Assembly: GCF_000177675.1 (NCBI RefSeq)
Contig: NZ_ADGX01000063.1
Coordinates: forward strand, 1-48,268
Origin: Parafrankia sp. EUN1f
GTDB taxonomy: Bacteria; Actinomycetota; Actinomycetes; Frankiales; Frankiaceae
Direction of reading: 5' to 3'
DNA length: 48,268 bases
The notes beneath the pieces are model-generated. The model saw nothing but the letters and a program-made list of their open reading frames with translations, searched no databases and was not told the DNA's origin. A program made the position numbers and the translations under genes. Positions 34,249 to 41,803 of this stretch are shown one piece after another (position 1 is the stretch's first letter; the number at the start of each line of letters is the position of its first letter).

Positions 34249-35135
34249 CGCGCCCTTTCGATCGCCTGGATCTCACGCACGACGACCGGCACCGCGGCCA
34301 CGGTCGCCATCGGGGGGAGCGTTCCGGTCTGGCCGTCGCTGGCCGCCCAAGTGACCTCCCAGTCGATGAGGAGCCGCGCCGACCAGACCCCGCCGGGCGC
34401 GATCGACGACGCGTCCGTGTAGGTGTAGGAGCAGGCGGGCGGATGCTCCGGCTCGGGCGCGCCGGGTGCGTAGACCTCACCCGGCCCGGGGCAGGTCACC
34501 GACCGGGCACCGTCCCCCGGCTCGAACCGCAGCGCCACCGGTGTCGCGGTCACGGTCAGCGTCACCTCCGGTGTCCGCGCCGACGCGTCGACGGGCGACC
34601 ACTGGCCGCCGGGAACGGCGAACCAGAGCGGGACGTGCACGACAGCGGACGTCGTGATGAGGTCCGGGGAGAAACGGCCCCACGGGGCGGGGAGCCGCCT
34701 GCGGACCTCCTGCGCGAGCTCGGCCGCGGCGGCGCCGTGGTCCGACACGTGAACCCACCGCCACTGGGCGATCTGCCCGGCGCAGACCCGGGCGTACAAG
34801 CGGGACCGTGTGCCGTCACCCTCCACCCGTTCCACACCGACGAGCGTGATCGACTCCGGTCGGAGCCTGCGCGTCTCCTCGACCGCCTGGTAGCTGGTGA
34901 CCCAGTGACAGTCCGCCGGGGCGGACGAGGAACCCGCCGGCGCGCCGCCCACGCTCGCGGCCGTCCCTTCTACGGCGCTGACAATCGCCCGGTCGATCTC
35001 ATCCGTACCCGCAAATCCGGATACCGGCCCCCGCCCATTTCCCCACCCCAGCTGCGCCGCCTCGGCCACGTCAGCAGAATGCAGGAGGAAAAACAGGGCG
35101 GCACCGGCCGTCACGAGGGTTCGCGCGGCGGACAC
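34245..35135 (-). CDS. secreted hypothetical protein of the pilus operon
   Basis: A 296-residue protein with a cleavable signal peptide (TLVTAGAALFFLLHSADVAEA). The mature part contains two Cys regions (APADCHWVTSYQAVE and TCPGPGEVYAPG...CSYTY) and several beta-rich stretches (VTLTVTATPVALRFEPGDG). No family is recognised. It is coupled to cpaB by ATGA and overlapped by the lipoprotein gene by 25 bases, so it is probably an exported component of the pilus or its surface anchor. AAAGGA lies 9 bases before the GTG. Confidence 0.7.
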   Translation of the reverse strand: MSAARTLVTAGAALFFLLHSADVAEAAQLGWGNGRGPVSGFAGTDEIDRAIVSAVEGTAASVGGAPAGSSSAPADCHWVTSYQAVEETRRLRPESITLVGVERVEGDGTRSRLYARVCAGQIAQWRWVHVSDHGAAAAELAQEVRRRLPAPWGRFSPDLITTSAVVHVPLWFAVPGGQWSPVDASARTPEVTLTVTATPVALRFEPGDGARSVTCPGPGEVYAPGAPEPEHPPACSYTYTDASSIAPGGVWSARLLIDWEVTWAASDGQTGTLPPMATVAAVPVVVREIQAIERAR

Positions 35136-35779
35136 CCGTTACGTCCTTTCCAGGTGTCCGTCGTCCTGACACTGTCGATCTGCCACCCGTCACGACGCAC
35201 CCAGGTGAAATCGGTACGCTCGCTCAGCAGCACATCATTGACGATGATCTCCGAGCCGTCGGGTGCACGCTGCCGCGCGTCAAAGAGGACACCGTCGTCG
35301 TACCCGCACACCGTGGCCACGGCGATATCGACGCTCCCGGGTGGCACCGTGATCTTCTCGATCACGTAGTACGTTCCCGGGCCCCGCCGGCCGGCGAAGG
35401 CACGTTCGGCGAGGTAGGCCAGCCACTGGACGACGTCGGCGCGCGGCTTGGCCGTGAGCGTGTAGCTCGCGAGCAGGGCGTCCGCCCTCGCGTGATCCTG
35501 GGGATCGGCCAGCGCGGAGAGAAACGAGGTGAAGTACTTCTCATGCGCCGCAGCGACTTCCGCCCGCACCGCCGAGACCTGGTCGGAACTCAAGGCCGGG
35601 TCGGGGCTCGCGGAGGGGTCGACGCGACGGGCAGGCAGGGTCGGTCCCGGCGGGTCTGGATCACGGCCGGTCGCAGGGTCGGATCCGCCGCAGCCGGCGG
35701 CGAACACGAGGAGAAGGCAGACGAGGACAGAGAAAGGGGACCTGGTTGCGAGTCGGGGGTAGGGGCTCGCGAAAGGCAT
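35111..35779 (-). CDS. putative lipoprotein, first gene of pilus operon
   Basis: A 222-residue exported protein. The N-terminal hydrophobic stretch ends in a lipobox, VLVCLLLVFAAGCGG, with Cys near residue 30. A Pro-rich linker is followed by a compact alpha/beta domain (HEKYFTSFLSALADPQDHAR, IVNDVLLSERTDFTWVRRDG). The fold resembles small SnoaL/NTF2-like outer domains but cannot be assigned. GGAGG lies 5 bases before the ATG. It leads the leftward operon, so the promoter must lie in 35780-36000. Confidence 0.7.
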   Translation of the reverse strand: MPFASPYPRLATRSPFSVLVCLLLVFAAGCGGSDPATGRDPDPPGPTLPARRVDPSASPDPALSSDQVSAVRAEVAAAHEKYFTSFLSALADPQDHARADALLASYTLTAKPRADVVQWLAYLAERAFAGRRGPGTYYVIEKITVPPGSVDIAVATVCGYDDGVLFDARQRAPDGSEIIVNDVLLSERTDFTWVRRDGWQIDSVRTTDTWKGRNGCPPREPS

Positions 35780-36193
35780 CGTTACCTCCGGAATACAGCT
35801 CCGGAACTCGGCACCCGCGGCGACACTGCAAGGCAGCAGGTCGCACAGGTGGCAACAGCATCATGAAAGGGAAGGGCGTAGGACATGAGCGAGAGAACTC
35901 GGAGGCGGAAGTATTGATCCGTCAGGACTGATCGATAGGCGAGATGCGGTTTCGTGCCGGCACATCCTTGCTACCACAGGGCATCCGTGAAGGAGAAGAG
36001 CCCACCACCAACTTTCTCAACACACCCACAATTCGCTAGATGATTACCCCTCGTCATCGAATGCGACTCGGGTGTGGTGAGCGCTGGTGACGGACCATCC
36101 GGACGCGTGCGAGCCGCCTTATAGGTAGGAGCGCTCGCCGGCCCCACCGCCGGCCGACCGCCCTCCGCCCTGAACCGCATCGAAGGAGCGCCC
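35780..36193. other. divergent promoter region
   Basis: A stretch of 414 bases between the leftward pilus operon and the rightward orphan/DUF2637 genes. The segment 35990-36075 is AT-rich for this genome. No gene or strong hairpin is seen. It must contain both promoters and would be the natural control point between pilus and transfer functions. Confidence 0.45.
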
Positions 36194-36898
36194 GTGCCCC
36201 GCACCCCGGAAGTCCGGCTCACCAGCCAGGACAACACCACTCTCGGCGTGCGACCGTCGACCGGATCACCCACGACGGACCCGACCGTGCAGCTTTCGAT
36301 CAGCATGCCCGACGGCGCCGCCGCGTCCATCCAGCTCACCGGCCACAGCGTCCGCGTCCTCCTGGCCGTCCTCGAGGGCTACCTCGACGATGCCGCTCCC
36401 GCGAGCCCGGAAGGCCTGCCCCGCGTCACCTTCGGACCGAGCGCCGAGCAGCCCGAGAGTCCGCCCATGGCGGGCCAGATCCCGGTCAGCCCGGCGTCCC
36501 TGGCCGTCGTGCCCGACCCGCAGGAGCGGCTCGCCGCCCAGATCGCCGTCGACGGTGCCGTCGAAACCCGGCGCCAGGCCGCGACCTGGCTCGCGACGGT
36601 CCACTGCCAGCACGCTGCCTATGCCGTCACGGTCGCCTACCCGGAGGCGGCCTCGATCGTCGTCGACATCTCCAGCCCCAGCGAGGACGGCCTCACCGTC
36701 GCCCGCCTCCTCGAGATCCTCGACAGCGTCGGCATCCCCGTGGACCTGCCGATCAGCGAGACCCTCGCCGGCGCCACGTACTGGGCCGTCACGACCGTCG
36801 TCGAACAAAGCCTTGAAGCAGCCCTCGCTCTGCGCTCCGACCGGCTCCCCTGGGCTGGCCAGCACACCCTCACCCTCAGCGACTTCGCCACCTGGTAG
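36194..36898 (+). CDS. hypothetical protein, 234 residues
   Basis: A soluble acidic protein of unknown family. A predicted alpha/beta region (LSISMPDGAAASIQLTGHSV, VRVLLAVLEGYLDDAAP) is followed by a Pro-rich linker and a second domain (LATVHCQHAAYAVTVAYPEA, VARLLEILDSVGIPVDLPI). GAAGGAG lies a few bases before the GTG, which settles the start. It is followed after 6 bases by the DUF2637 gene, so the two form an operon. Probably a plasmid/element maintenance or transfer accessory, by context only. Confidence 0.65.
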   Translation: MPRTPEVRLTSQDNTTLGVRPSTGSPTTDPTVQLSISMPDGAAASIQLTGHSVRVLLAVLEGYLDDAAPASPEGLPRVTFGPSAEQPESPPMAGQIPVSPASLAVVPDPQERLAAQIAVDGAVETRRQAATWLATVHCQHAAYAVTVAYPEAASIVVDISSPSEDGLTVARLLEILDSVGIPVDLPISETLAGATYWAVTTVVEQSLEAALALRSDRLPWAGQHTLTLSDFATW

Positions 36899-36904
36899 GC
36901 CCCC

Positions 36905-37906
36905 GTGCCCCTGACCGACCAACCCACGCAGCCACCAGCCGGGCCGGGCCCTGACCCGCTCAGCGGCCAGTCGGCATCACAGCCTCGGCAACGCGGATCC
37001 CGCGCGGACCGCCCGCCAGACCACCCGAACGGTCATCCCACCCCCGCCGGCTCGGCCCCTACCCGGCCGAACCTCTGGCGTGACGGCGAACGGTGGATCC
37101 GCATCGCCACGGTGCTCGCGGTCCTCGCCGTCGCCGGCATCGCCGCGATCGTCTCCTACCGGCACATGCGCGCGGTCGCCCTCGCCAACGGAGAGGACCA
37201 CGTCAGCTCGTCGATCATCCCGCTCGCCGTCGACGGCCTGATCATCGCCGCGTCCATGACGATGCTCGCGGACAGCCGCGACGGCCGCAAACGCTCGGCG
37301 CTCGCCTACGGGCTGCTCACCCTCGCCTCGGCCGCGAGCCTCGCCGCCAACGTGATGCACGCCCAACCCACCCTGCCAGCCCGCGTCATCGCCGCGTGGC
37401 CGAGCGCGGCGCTCATCGGCGCGTACGAACTCCTCATGGCACAGATCCGCGGCGCGGTCGGCGCGATCGGCCCGGCCAGGGCGCGCGGCCCGGCCATGCA
37501 GGGCGCGCCGACCGGTTCCGCGCTGCCGGAATCCGCGCCGGAAACACCGATCACCGGCGCGGCCCAGCCGACACCTGCCGCCGCCCCTCGCGCGGGGAAC
37601 GCGCCCGAGGGCGCCGGACTCCACGCGCAGACCGACGCACCCGACCCCGCGCCGGGCTCTCTCCCCCCACCAGCCGCTGCCGCCTCCACCGACGCCGGCG
37701 TGGATGCAGACGCGTCGGTCATCCCGATCCGGCCGGGGAGCAAGAAGTACCAGCTCCGCCAGCTCATCGCCCGGCTACCGGCCGACGACCCCCGGTCGGT
37801 CTACGCCCTCGCCAAGGACCTCGCCCCACGTATCGACCTGCACGAGGGCACCGCACGCCGCTACATCGCACAGATCAGGAGCAGCCAAGGACCCCAAACA
37901 GCATAG
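36905..37906 (+). CDS. DUF2637 membrane protein with C-terminal helix-turn-helix
   Basis: A 333-residue protein. After a Pro-rich 55-residue leader there are four hydrophobic segments (about 65-85, 98-118, 132-150, 158-178), including RIATVLAVLAVAGIAAIVSY and SSSIIPLAVDGLIIAASMTM. This is the DUF2637 domain, frequent in actinomycete integrative elements and plasmids near conjugation genes. A disordered Ala/Pro linker follows, then about 45 C-terminal residues with a winged-helix-like pattern (LRQLIARLPADDPRSVYALA, then RRYIAQIRSSQ). Membrane anchoring plus a DNA-binding tail suggests a role in positioning or regulating element DNA at the membrane. Confidence 0.82.
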   Translation: MPLTDQPTQPPAGPGPDPLSGQSASQPRQRGSRADRPPDHPNGHPTPAGSAPTRPNLWRDGERWIRIATVLAVLAVAGIAAIVSYRHMRAVALANGEDHVSSSIIPLAVDGLIIAASMTMLADSRDGRKRSALAYGLLTLASAASLAANVMHAQPTLPARVIAAWPSAALIGAYELLMAQIRGAVGAIGPARARGPAMQGAPTGSALPESAPETPITGAAQPTPAAAPRAGNAPEGAGLHAQTDAPDPAPGSLPPPAAAASTDAGVDADASVIPIRPGSKKYQLRQLIARLPADDPRSVYALAKDLAPRIDLHEGTARRYIAQIRSSQGPQTA

Positions 37907-38091
37907 ATTCCCTTAAAATAGTTCACCATTCACCGAGGCTCGATTTCATTCATCGATGCTCTGGCGTGGCATCGATTCCACGACAGACGTTCCGGCGTCC
38001 GCGCAACAGCGCTTTAGGTCCGCATCCAAAACCACATCCGGAGGACCACCCCGACCGCTCCGAGGGTAAATAAATTGACCCGAACCCAAAC

Positions 38092-38120
38092 TTGACCATC
38101 CGGATTACCCGGCATAACGT
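38092..38120 (+). promoter_or_regulatory. sigma-70-type promoter
   Basis: TTGACC (38092-38097), a 17-base spacer, then TAACGT (38115-38120), inside an AT-rich gap and on the correct strand for the gene at 38209. A second TTGACC lies 17 bases upstream (38075-38080) as a direct repeat and could be an activator site. Confidence 0.5.
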
Positions 38121-38133
38121 CGACGACGAAAGC

Positions 38134-38171
38134 GGCCCCGGCCGGGTGCTACCAACACCCGAACCGAGGCC
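38134..38171 (+). promoter_or_regulatory. leader stem-loop
   Basis: A hairpin in the 5' leader of the 38209 gene. CGGGTG (38143-38148) pairs with CACCCG (38156-38161), extended by CGG/CCG and GGCC/GGCC across small internal loops. It ends about 20 bases before the AGGAG ribosome site. It could influence translation or message stability. Confidence 0.45.
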
Positions 38172-38208
38172 TGACCACACCCCCTGCACACACAGGAGCC
38201 GTGGCTAA

Positions 38209-38478
38209 ATGACTAGTCTGCCACCCGACGACCCGCCCCCCTGGCGGACCCCCGACCCGAGCACCCAGCCGAGGATCCTCCTCCGCGAGGGCAAGAACCG
38301 TGATCTTCAGGTGATCGTGCGCCCAGGAGCGGACGCCAAGCTGCTGGCTGCGCTACTCAGCGACTTCCCGCCTGGCACATCCTTCGTGGAGTGCTTCGGA
38401 GACGTCGACATCATGCTGCTCTTCCGGCCACCGGACCCGGAAGGGGTGAACGCCGTTCCGACCCGGACCCCCTCCTGA
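38209..38478 (+). CDS. small hypothetical protein, 89 residues
   Basis: A soluble protein of unknown family with a Pro-rich start and a compact core (RILLREGKNRDLQVIVRPGA, LLAALLSDFPPGTSFVE). The core pattern looks like a small alpha/beta sandwich. AGGAG lies 10 bases before the ATG, a promoter and leader hairpin precede it, and a strong terminator follows, so it is an independently expressed gene. Confidence 0.6.
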   Translation: MTSLPPDDPPPWRTPDPSTQPRILLREGKNRDLQVIVRPGADAKLLAALLSDFPPGTSFVECFGDVDIMLLFRPPDPEGVNAVPTRTPS

Positions 38479-38514
38479 CCCTCGTCATCGGGTAGCAGCG
38501 AGGGCCTACGTCAC

Positions 38515-38560
38515 CTGTGGGGGTCCGTTCCGACCGGACATCCGGCGCGGACCCCCACAG
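38515..38560 (+). terminator. 13-bp hairpin terminator
   Basis: CTGTGGGGGTCCG (38515-38527) pairs exactly with CGGACCCCCACAG (38548-38560). The 20-base loop contains a smaller internal stem (CCGG/CCGG). It lies 36 bases after the stop of the 38209 gene and 47 bases from the convergent TerD gene end, so it can serve both. Confidence 0.85.
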
Positions 38561-38606
38561 CCAAATAGGCCAATCAATTCACTGCCTCGCTACCGCGGCC
38601 GACCGG

Positions 38607-39803
38607 TCAGTCTTCCCACGACTGTGAAGGGTTTCCGAATGCGCGGTCGGCAGCCTTGATGATGCCCTGGCTGAACAGCCCGTTGGCGGCACCACCGATC
38701 ACGGCACCTATACCGAACGGCACGACCTTGCCGAGCACGATGACACCTTTCTTGGCGCCGTACTTGGTGACGAAGTGCGGACCGAGCACCCTGTTGATCG
38801 CATTGATCTTCGCCTGCGGGATACCCCGAACGATCTGTCGCGCCCAGTGCTGGCCGGTCCGCTCGGCCACCTGGCCGATCCCCTTCGCGCCAGCGTCACC
38901 CAGCATGATGGCCATGACCAGCGTCCGACGACACTCCACGTCGTCGATCTTGATGCCCTGAGCTTCGGCCCGGGCCAGGATGTAGAGGACGGTCGCGTTG
39001 AGGAACGCGACCGCCTCACCTCCCGACGCGGCAAGCGCTACCCCGGTACCCACACCCGGTGCCGCCGCCGCAGCACCAACGCCGACTCCCGCGGAGATGG
39101 TCGCGGCGCGCAGCTCCGCGTTCAAACGACCCACGATCTGGTGCGGCGTCGCATCCGGCCTGTTCCGACGCAAGCGATCGACGTGGCGTTCAGCTAACGG
39201 GGCCTGGAGTTCGAGCGCCCTGTCGAGCAACCCAAGTGCGCGAGACGGCTTCGAATCCGATTCCTCGGCCCCGCCACTCGTCCCCGCAGCCCCGAGGTCG
39301 GGTTCGTCGTCGACCTGGACGCCGTAACTGGTGACCAGGCCCGCCAGGCCGCTATCCCAGCCCCGCCCGACCGCACGGAACTCCCACTCGCCGCCGCGCC
39401 GGTAGAACTCACCGAACACCATCGCCGTCACCGGCTGGGCCAGGTTCGGCACGAACTCGGCGACCAGGTCACCAGGCTCCATCGAGATGTTGAGGCGCAG
39501 CTCAGCGATGTCGGGGAACGCTCCGGTGTCGACCGAGCCGACGAGCACAATCGTCTCGATGTCGGGTTCCACCTCCGGCAGCGACGCCGTGAACAAGCCG
39601 GCGCTGACCCGGACAGCCCCGGACGGATGAACGGGCTGGTTGAAGAAGACGAAGTCCGCATCGGAACGCACCTTGCCGCTGCCGGCCACCAGGACCGCGC
39701 AGACATCAACCTCCGGCCCGCCGCGCCGGTCCAGCTCCAGCCGCACCGACCGGGCCGGCACCTTTATGGTCGCGCCAGCGCTCAGGCTCAGGTCAACGGC
39801 CAT
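38607..39803 (-). CDS. TerD-EcsC fusion protein
   Basis: A 398-residue protein. Residues 1-175 are a TerD domain (LSAGATIKVPARSVRLELD, FVFFNQPVHPSGAVR, AELRLNISMEPGDLVAEF), the calcium-binding tellurite/stress-resistance fold. Residues 215-395 resemble the EcsC family (AVAFLNATVLYILARAEAQG, LVMAIMLGDAGAKGIGQVAE, FGIGAVIGGAANGLFSQGII), with membrane-associated Gly/Ala helices. TerD proteins act in general stress, phage-inhibition and toxin-tolerance systems. GGGGGAG lies 5 bases before the ATG at 39803. The preceding short frame ends with TGATG overlapping this start, so it is the last gene of the transfer operon. Confidence 0.82.
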   Translation of the reverse strand: MAVDLSLSAGATIKVPARSVRLELDRRGGPEVDVCAVLVAGSGKVRSDADFVFFNQPVHPSGAVRVSAGLFTASLPEVEPDIETIVLVGSVDTGAFPDIAELRLNISMEPGDLVAEFVPNLAQPVTAMVFGEFYRRGGEWEFRAVGRGWDSGLAGLVTSYGVQVDDEPDLGAAGTSGGAEESDSKPSRALGLLDRALELQAPLAERHVDRLRRNRPDATPHQIVGRLNAELRAATISAGVGVGAAAAAPGVGTGVALAASGGEAVAFLNATVLYILARAEAQGIKIDDVECRRTLVMAIMLGDAGAKGIGQVAERTGQHWARQIVRGIPQAKINAINRVLGPHFVTKYGAKKGVIVLGKVVPFGIGAVIGGAANGLFSQGIIKAADRAFGNPSQSWED

Positions 39804-40147
39804 CAGAACTCCCCCGGTTCTCGGCGCCTCGGCGTCCACCACCCGCGCGGCACGCCGTCGGCAGTATGCAACCTAGCGTCCGGAACCTGAAACCCGCCCG
39901 TCAGGCTGTCAGTGTGCAAGGCGTTTGCCGGCCTGACGCGTGTTTGCCGCCCAAGGCAAGGGGCGAAAAGCGGACGAGGCGCGCGGCGGCGAGACGACGA
40001 AACCGGCCGCGAGCTGGCCACGGGCGGTTTCAGGCTCGTCTTCGACCGGGGCCCGCTGGTGTACGGGACCGCGCCCTCGGCATCCTCCGTCCACACCACC
40101 GGGGCCCGCACCCCGTTATCGCACCGCAGCCGCCAGCGAGTGATCAT
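39803..40147 (-). CDS. short reading frame linking excisionase and TerD genes
   Basis: A 114-residue frame whose ATG overlaps the stop of the excisionase-like gene (ATGA) and whose TGA overlaps the ATG of the TerD gene (TGATG). The N-terminal part (MITRWRLRCDNGVRAPVVWT) looks like real protein. The rest is Arg/Pro/Ser-rich and resembles nothing known. It may be a genuine small protein or serve mainly to carry ribosomes to the TerD gene. It could also be chance, with a TerD promoter inside it. Confidence 0.38.
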   Translation of the reverse strand: MITRWRLRCDNGVRAPVVWTEDAEGAVPYTSGPRSKTSLKPPVASSRPVSSSRRRAPRPLFAPCLGRQTRVRPANALHTDSLTGGFQVPDARLHTADGVPRGWWTPRRREPGEF

Positions 40148-40449
40148 TTCGAGGTTTTCGTCCGCGCTCGCGCTGGACGGTGGAATTCGTCGCCACTGCC
40201 GCCGGCCTCAGCATCGGTGGCTGGGATGTCGTCGGTGAGGCCGAGGGCTTCACGGACATCGACGGTGAGGACGCGGTAGAGGCGTCCGTACCGTTGGACG
40301 GGGCAGGGAAAGTCTCCCGTGCGGGCGAGGGAGTAGGCGAGAGTCCGTCCGATCTTGAAGGCTCGGGCGGCGGTCGGGAGATCGATCACCGGGGGAAGCG
40401 CCCGGATCTCGTCAAGGGTGAGAGGTTCCATCAGGGCTCCCGACGTCAT
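40144..40449 (-). CDS. excisionase-like helix-turn-helix protein
   Basis: A 101-residue protein with a MerR/AlpA-type winged helix (LPPVIDLPTAARAFKIGRTL, AYSLARTGDFPCPVQRYGRL) followed by YRVLTVDVREALGL. This is the pattern of excisionases and small DNA-binding regulators of actinomycete integrative elements. The ATG at 40449 overlaps the previous stop (ATGA); an internal ATG six codons later is possible. It is a candidate recombination directionality factor for the recombinase at 20112, although it is encoded 19 kb away. Confidence 0.75.
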   Translation of the reverse strand: MTSGALMEPLTLDEIRALPPVIDLPTAARAFKIGRTLAYSLARTGDFPCPVQRYGRLYRVLTVDVREALGLTDDIPATDAEAGGSGDEFHRPARARTKTSK

Positions 40450-40850
40450 GCAGGACGGCCGCCGCCAGGCGCGGGCCCGGAGGTCGGCGGGGCGTCACGG
40501 CGTTCGTGGGCGAGGCGGTGGGCGCGGATCCAGGCCGCGGCGGCGAGTTCGGCGGGTTCGGGTTCGCCCCAGGTGCGCACCAGCCTCCAACCGCTCAGCG
40601 TCTCTCGGAGTTCGTAGATCTCCCTGCTGGTCCGCACGGCCACGACGCCGGCGACGGCGAGCGCCCTCAGCTGCGGCTGGCAGTCGGATGCGCCGGCGGA
40701 GAGCTGCCGGTTCAGGGCCTGCCCTGCGAGCGCGATCAGAGGTCGTTCCTGCTGCGCCTCAGGGGCCGGTCGGGTGGCCGCGTCGGGGATGTGGACGACT
40801 GTGGGGTTGCCGAGGGCGGTGATGTCCCAGTCAGGCCGGGGATGTGTCAT
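40446..40850 (-). CDS. hypothetical protein, 134 residues
   Basis: A soluble protein of unknown family. It contains LIALAGQALNRQLSAGASDC and LRALAVAGVVAVRTSREIYE, then LSGWRLVRTWGEPEPAELAA, a helical and partly amphipathic pattern. It is held in the operon by ATGA overlaps at both ends. The C-terminus is Pro/Gly-rich and contributes the overlap with the excisionase start. No function is proposed. Confidence 0.6.
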   Translation of the reverse strand: MTHPRPDWDITALGNPTVVHIPDAATRPAPEAQQERPLIALAGQALNRQLSAGASDCQPQLRALAVAGVVAVRTSREIYELRETLSGWRLVRTWGEPEPAELAAAAWIRAHRLAHERRDAPPTSGPAPGGGRPA

Positions 40851-41803
40851 GGTCCGTCCAGGTCAGGGCCGGTCGGTGGTGTGGGTGGGGTTGGCGGTGA
40901 CGGGCTGGCGCGGATGTCGGGAAGCTCGTCGAGGTGGAGCGCGGCGAGGGCGGCGAGGGTGACCGGCGCCTCGGTTCCGTCGATGCCGCGTACCCGCGGT
41001 CGTAGGTCGCGGGCGAGGTCCGCGGCGGGCCGGGCGAGCGCGGCGGCGAGGCCGTCGGCGTCGACGTGGAGCCACCCGAACCGGGGGTCACCGACGGTCG
41101 CCGTGTCGCCGTGCCAGGTCACGGTCACTGTGGCCGGTGGCTGCGCCGGTTCCCGCCAGGCCCGCTCGGGCGGGGCACGGCCGGCGTCGCGGCCGCCGGC
41201 CCGAGCGCCACTGTCGATGTTGGACTGCCAGACCTGCGCGGCCAGCGCTGCCTGTGCGGCGGTATAGGCGGCGGAAACAGTGGGGTACGGGCCGTGCACG
41301 ACGATGGTGTGGCCCTGGGTGGCGTGGAGGTAGCCCCACCAGTCGTGGACATGGCCATCGGTCGGGCCGAGAGGACGCTGATTGCCGGCGGCGTAGGGAT
41401 TGCTCGGGGGGAGCTGGGGTCGGCTGACGGCACGGAAACCGACGACGTCCCCGATGTCGGTGACCTCGGGCAGCTGCAGCCCGCGGCCGTGTGGTGGGCG
41501 GGACCATTCCAGGTGGGTCCAGCCGCTGGGATCTCTCGACTCCGGCCAGAACGTCGCCGCGTAGACGGTGGAACCGGGCGGCGGTCGGAACGGAAAATCC
41601 AACAGGACGCCGCTGGGGTGCAGCCGGGCGACCCTGAGGCGCGGTTCGAGAAGGACGTCCCTCGAGTCCACACCGGGAGGCGAATCCAGCGGACGATCTG
41701 ACTGGTCGGCGCGAGGCGGCGTCGGCTCGCTGTCTGGCGGCGATGCCCGGCCGGCGGCGTCCCCTGGCGGCGGCGTGCCCGCCGCGTGTGGCGGCGTCGT
41801 CAT
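40847..41803 (-). CDS. hypothetical protein, 318 residues
   Basis: A soluble protein, Pro-rich at the N-terminus (about 1-45). A central beta-rich region follows (HPSGVLLDFPFRPPPGST, YAATFWPESRDPSGWTHLEW, DIGDVVGFRAVSRPQLPP), then a second domain (VTVTWHGDTATVGDPRFGWL, LHVDADGLAAALARPAADL). It contains many Trp and His and no transmembrane segment. It is coupled by ATGA to the genes before and after it. I do not recognise it. Position next to the coupling ATPase suggests a transfer accessory. Confidence 0.62.
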   Translation of the reverse strand: MTTPPHAAGTPPPGDAAGRASPPDSEPTPPRADQSDRPLDSPPGVDSRDVLLEPRLRVARLHPSGVLLDFPFRPPPGSTVYAATFWPESRDPSGWTHLEWSRPPHGRGLQLPEVTDIGDVVGFRAVSRPQLPPSNPYAAGNQRPLGPTDGHVHDWWGYLHATQGHTIVVHGPYPTVSAAYTAAQAALAAQVWQSNIDSGARAGGRDAGRAPPERAWREPAQPPATVTVTWHGDTATVGDPRFGWLHVDADGLAAALARPAADLARDLRPRVRGIDGTEAPVTLAALAALHLDELPDIRASPSPPTPPTPPTGPDLDGP

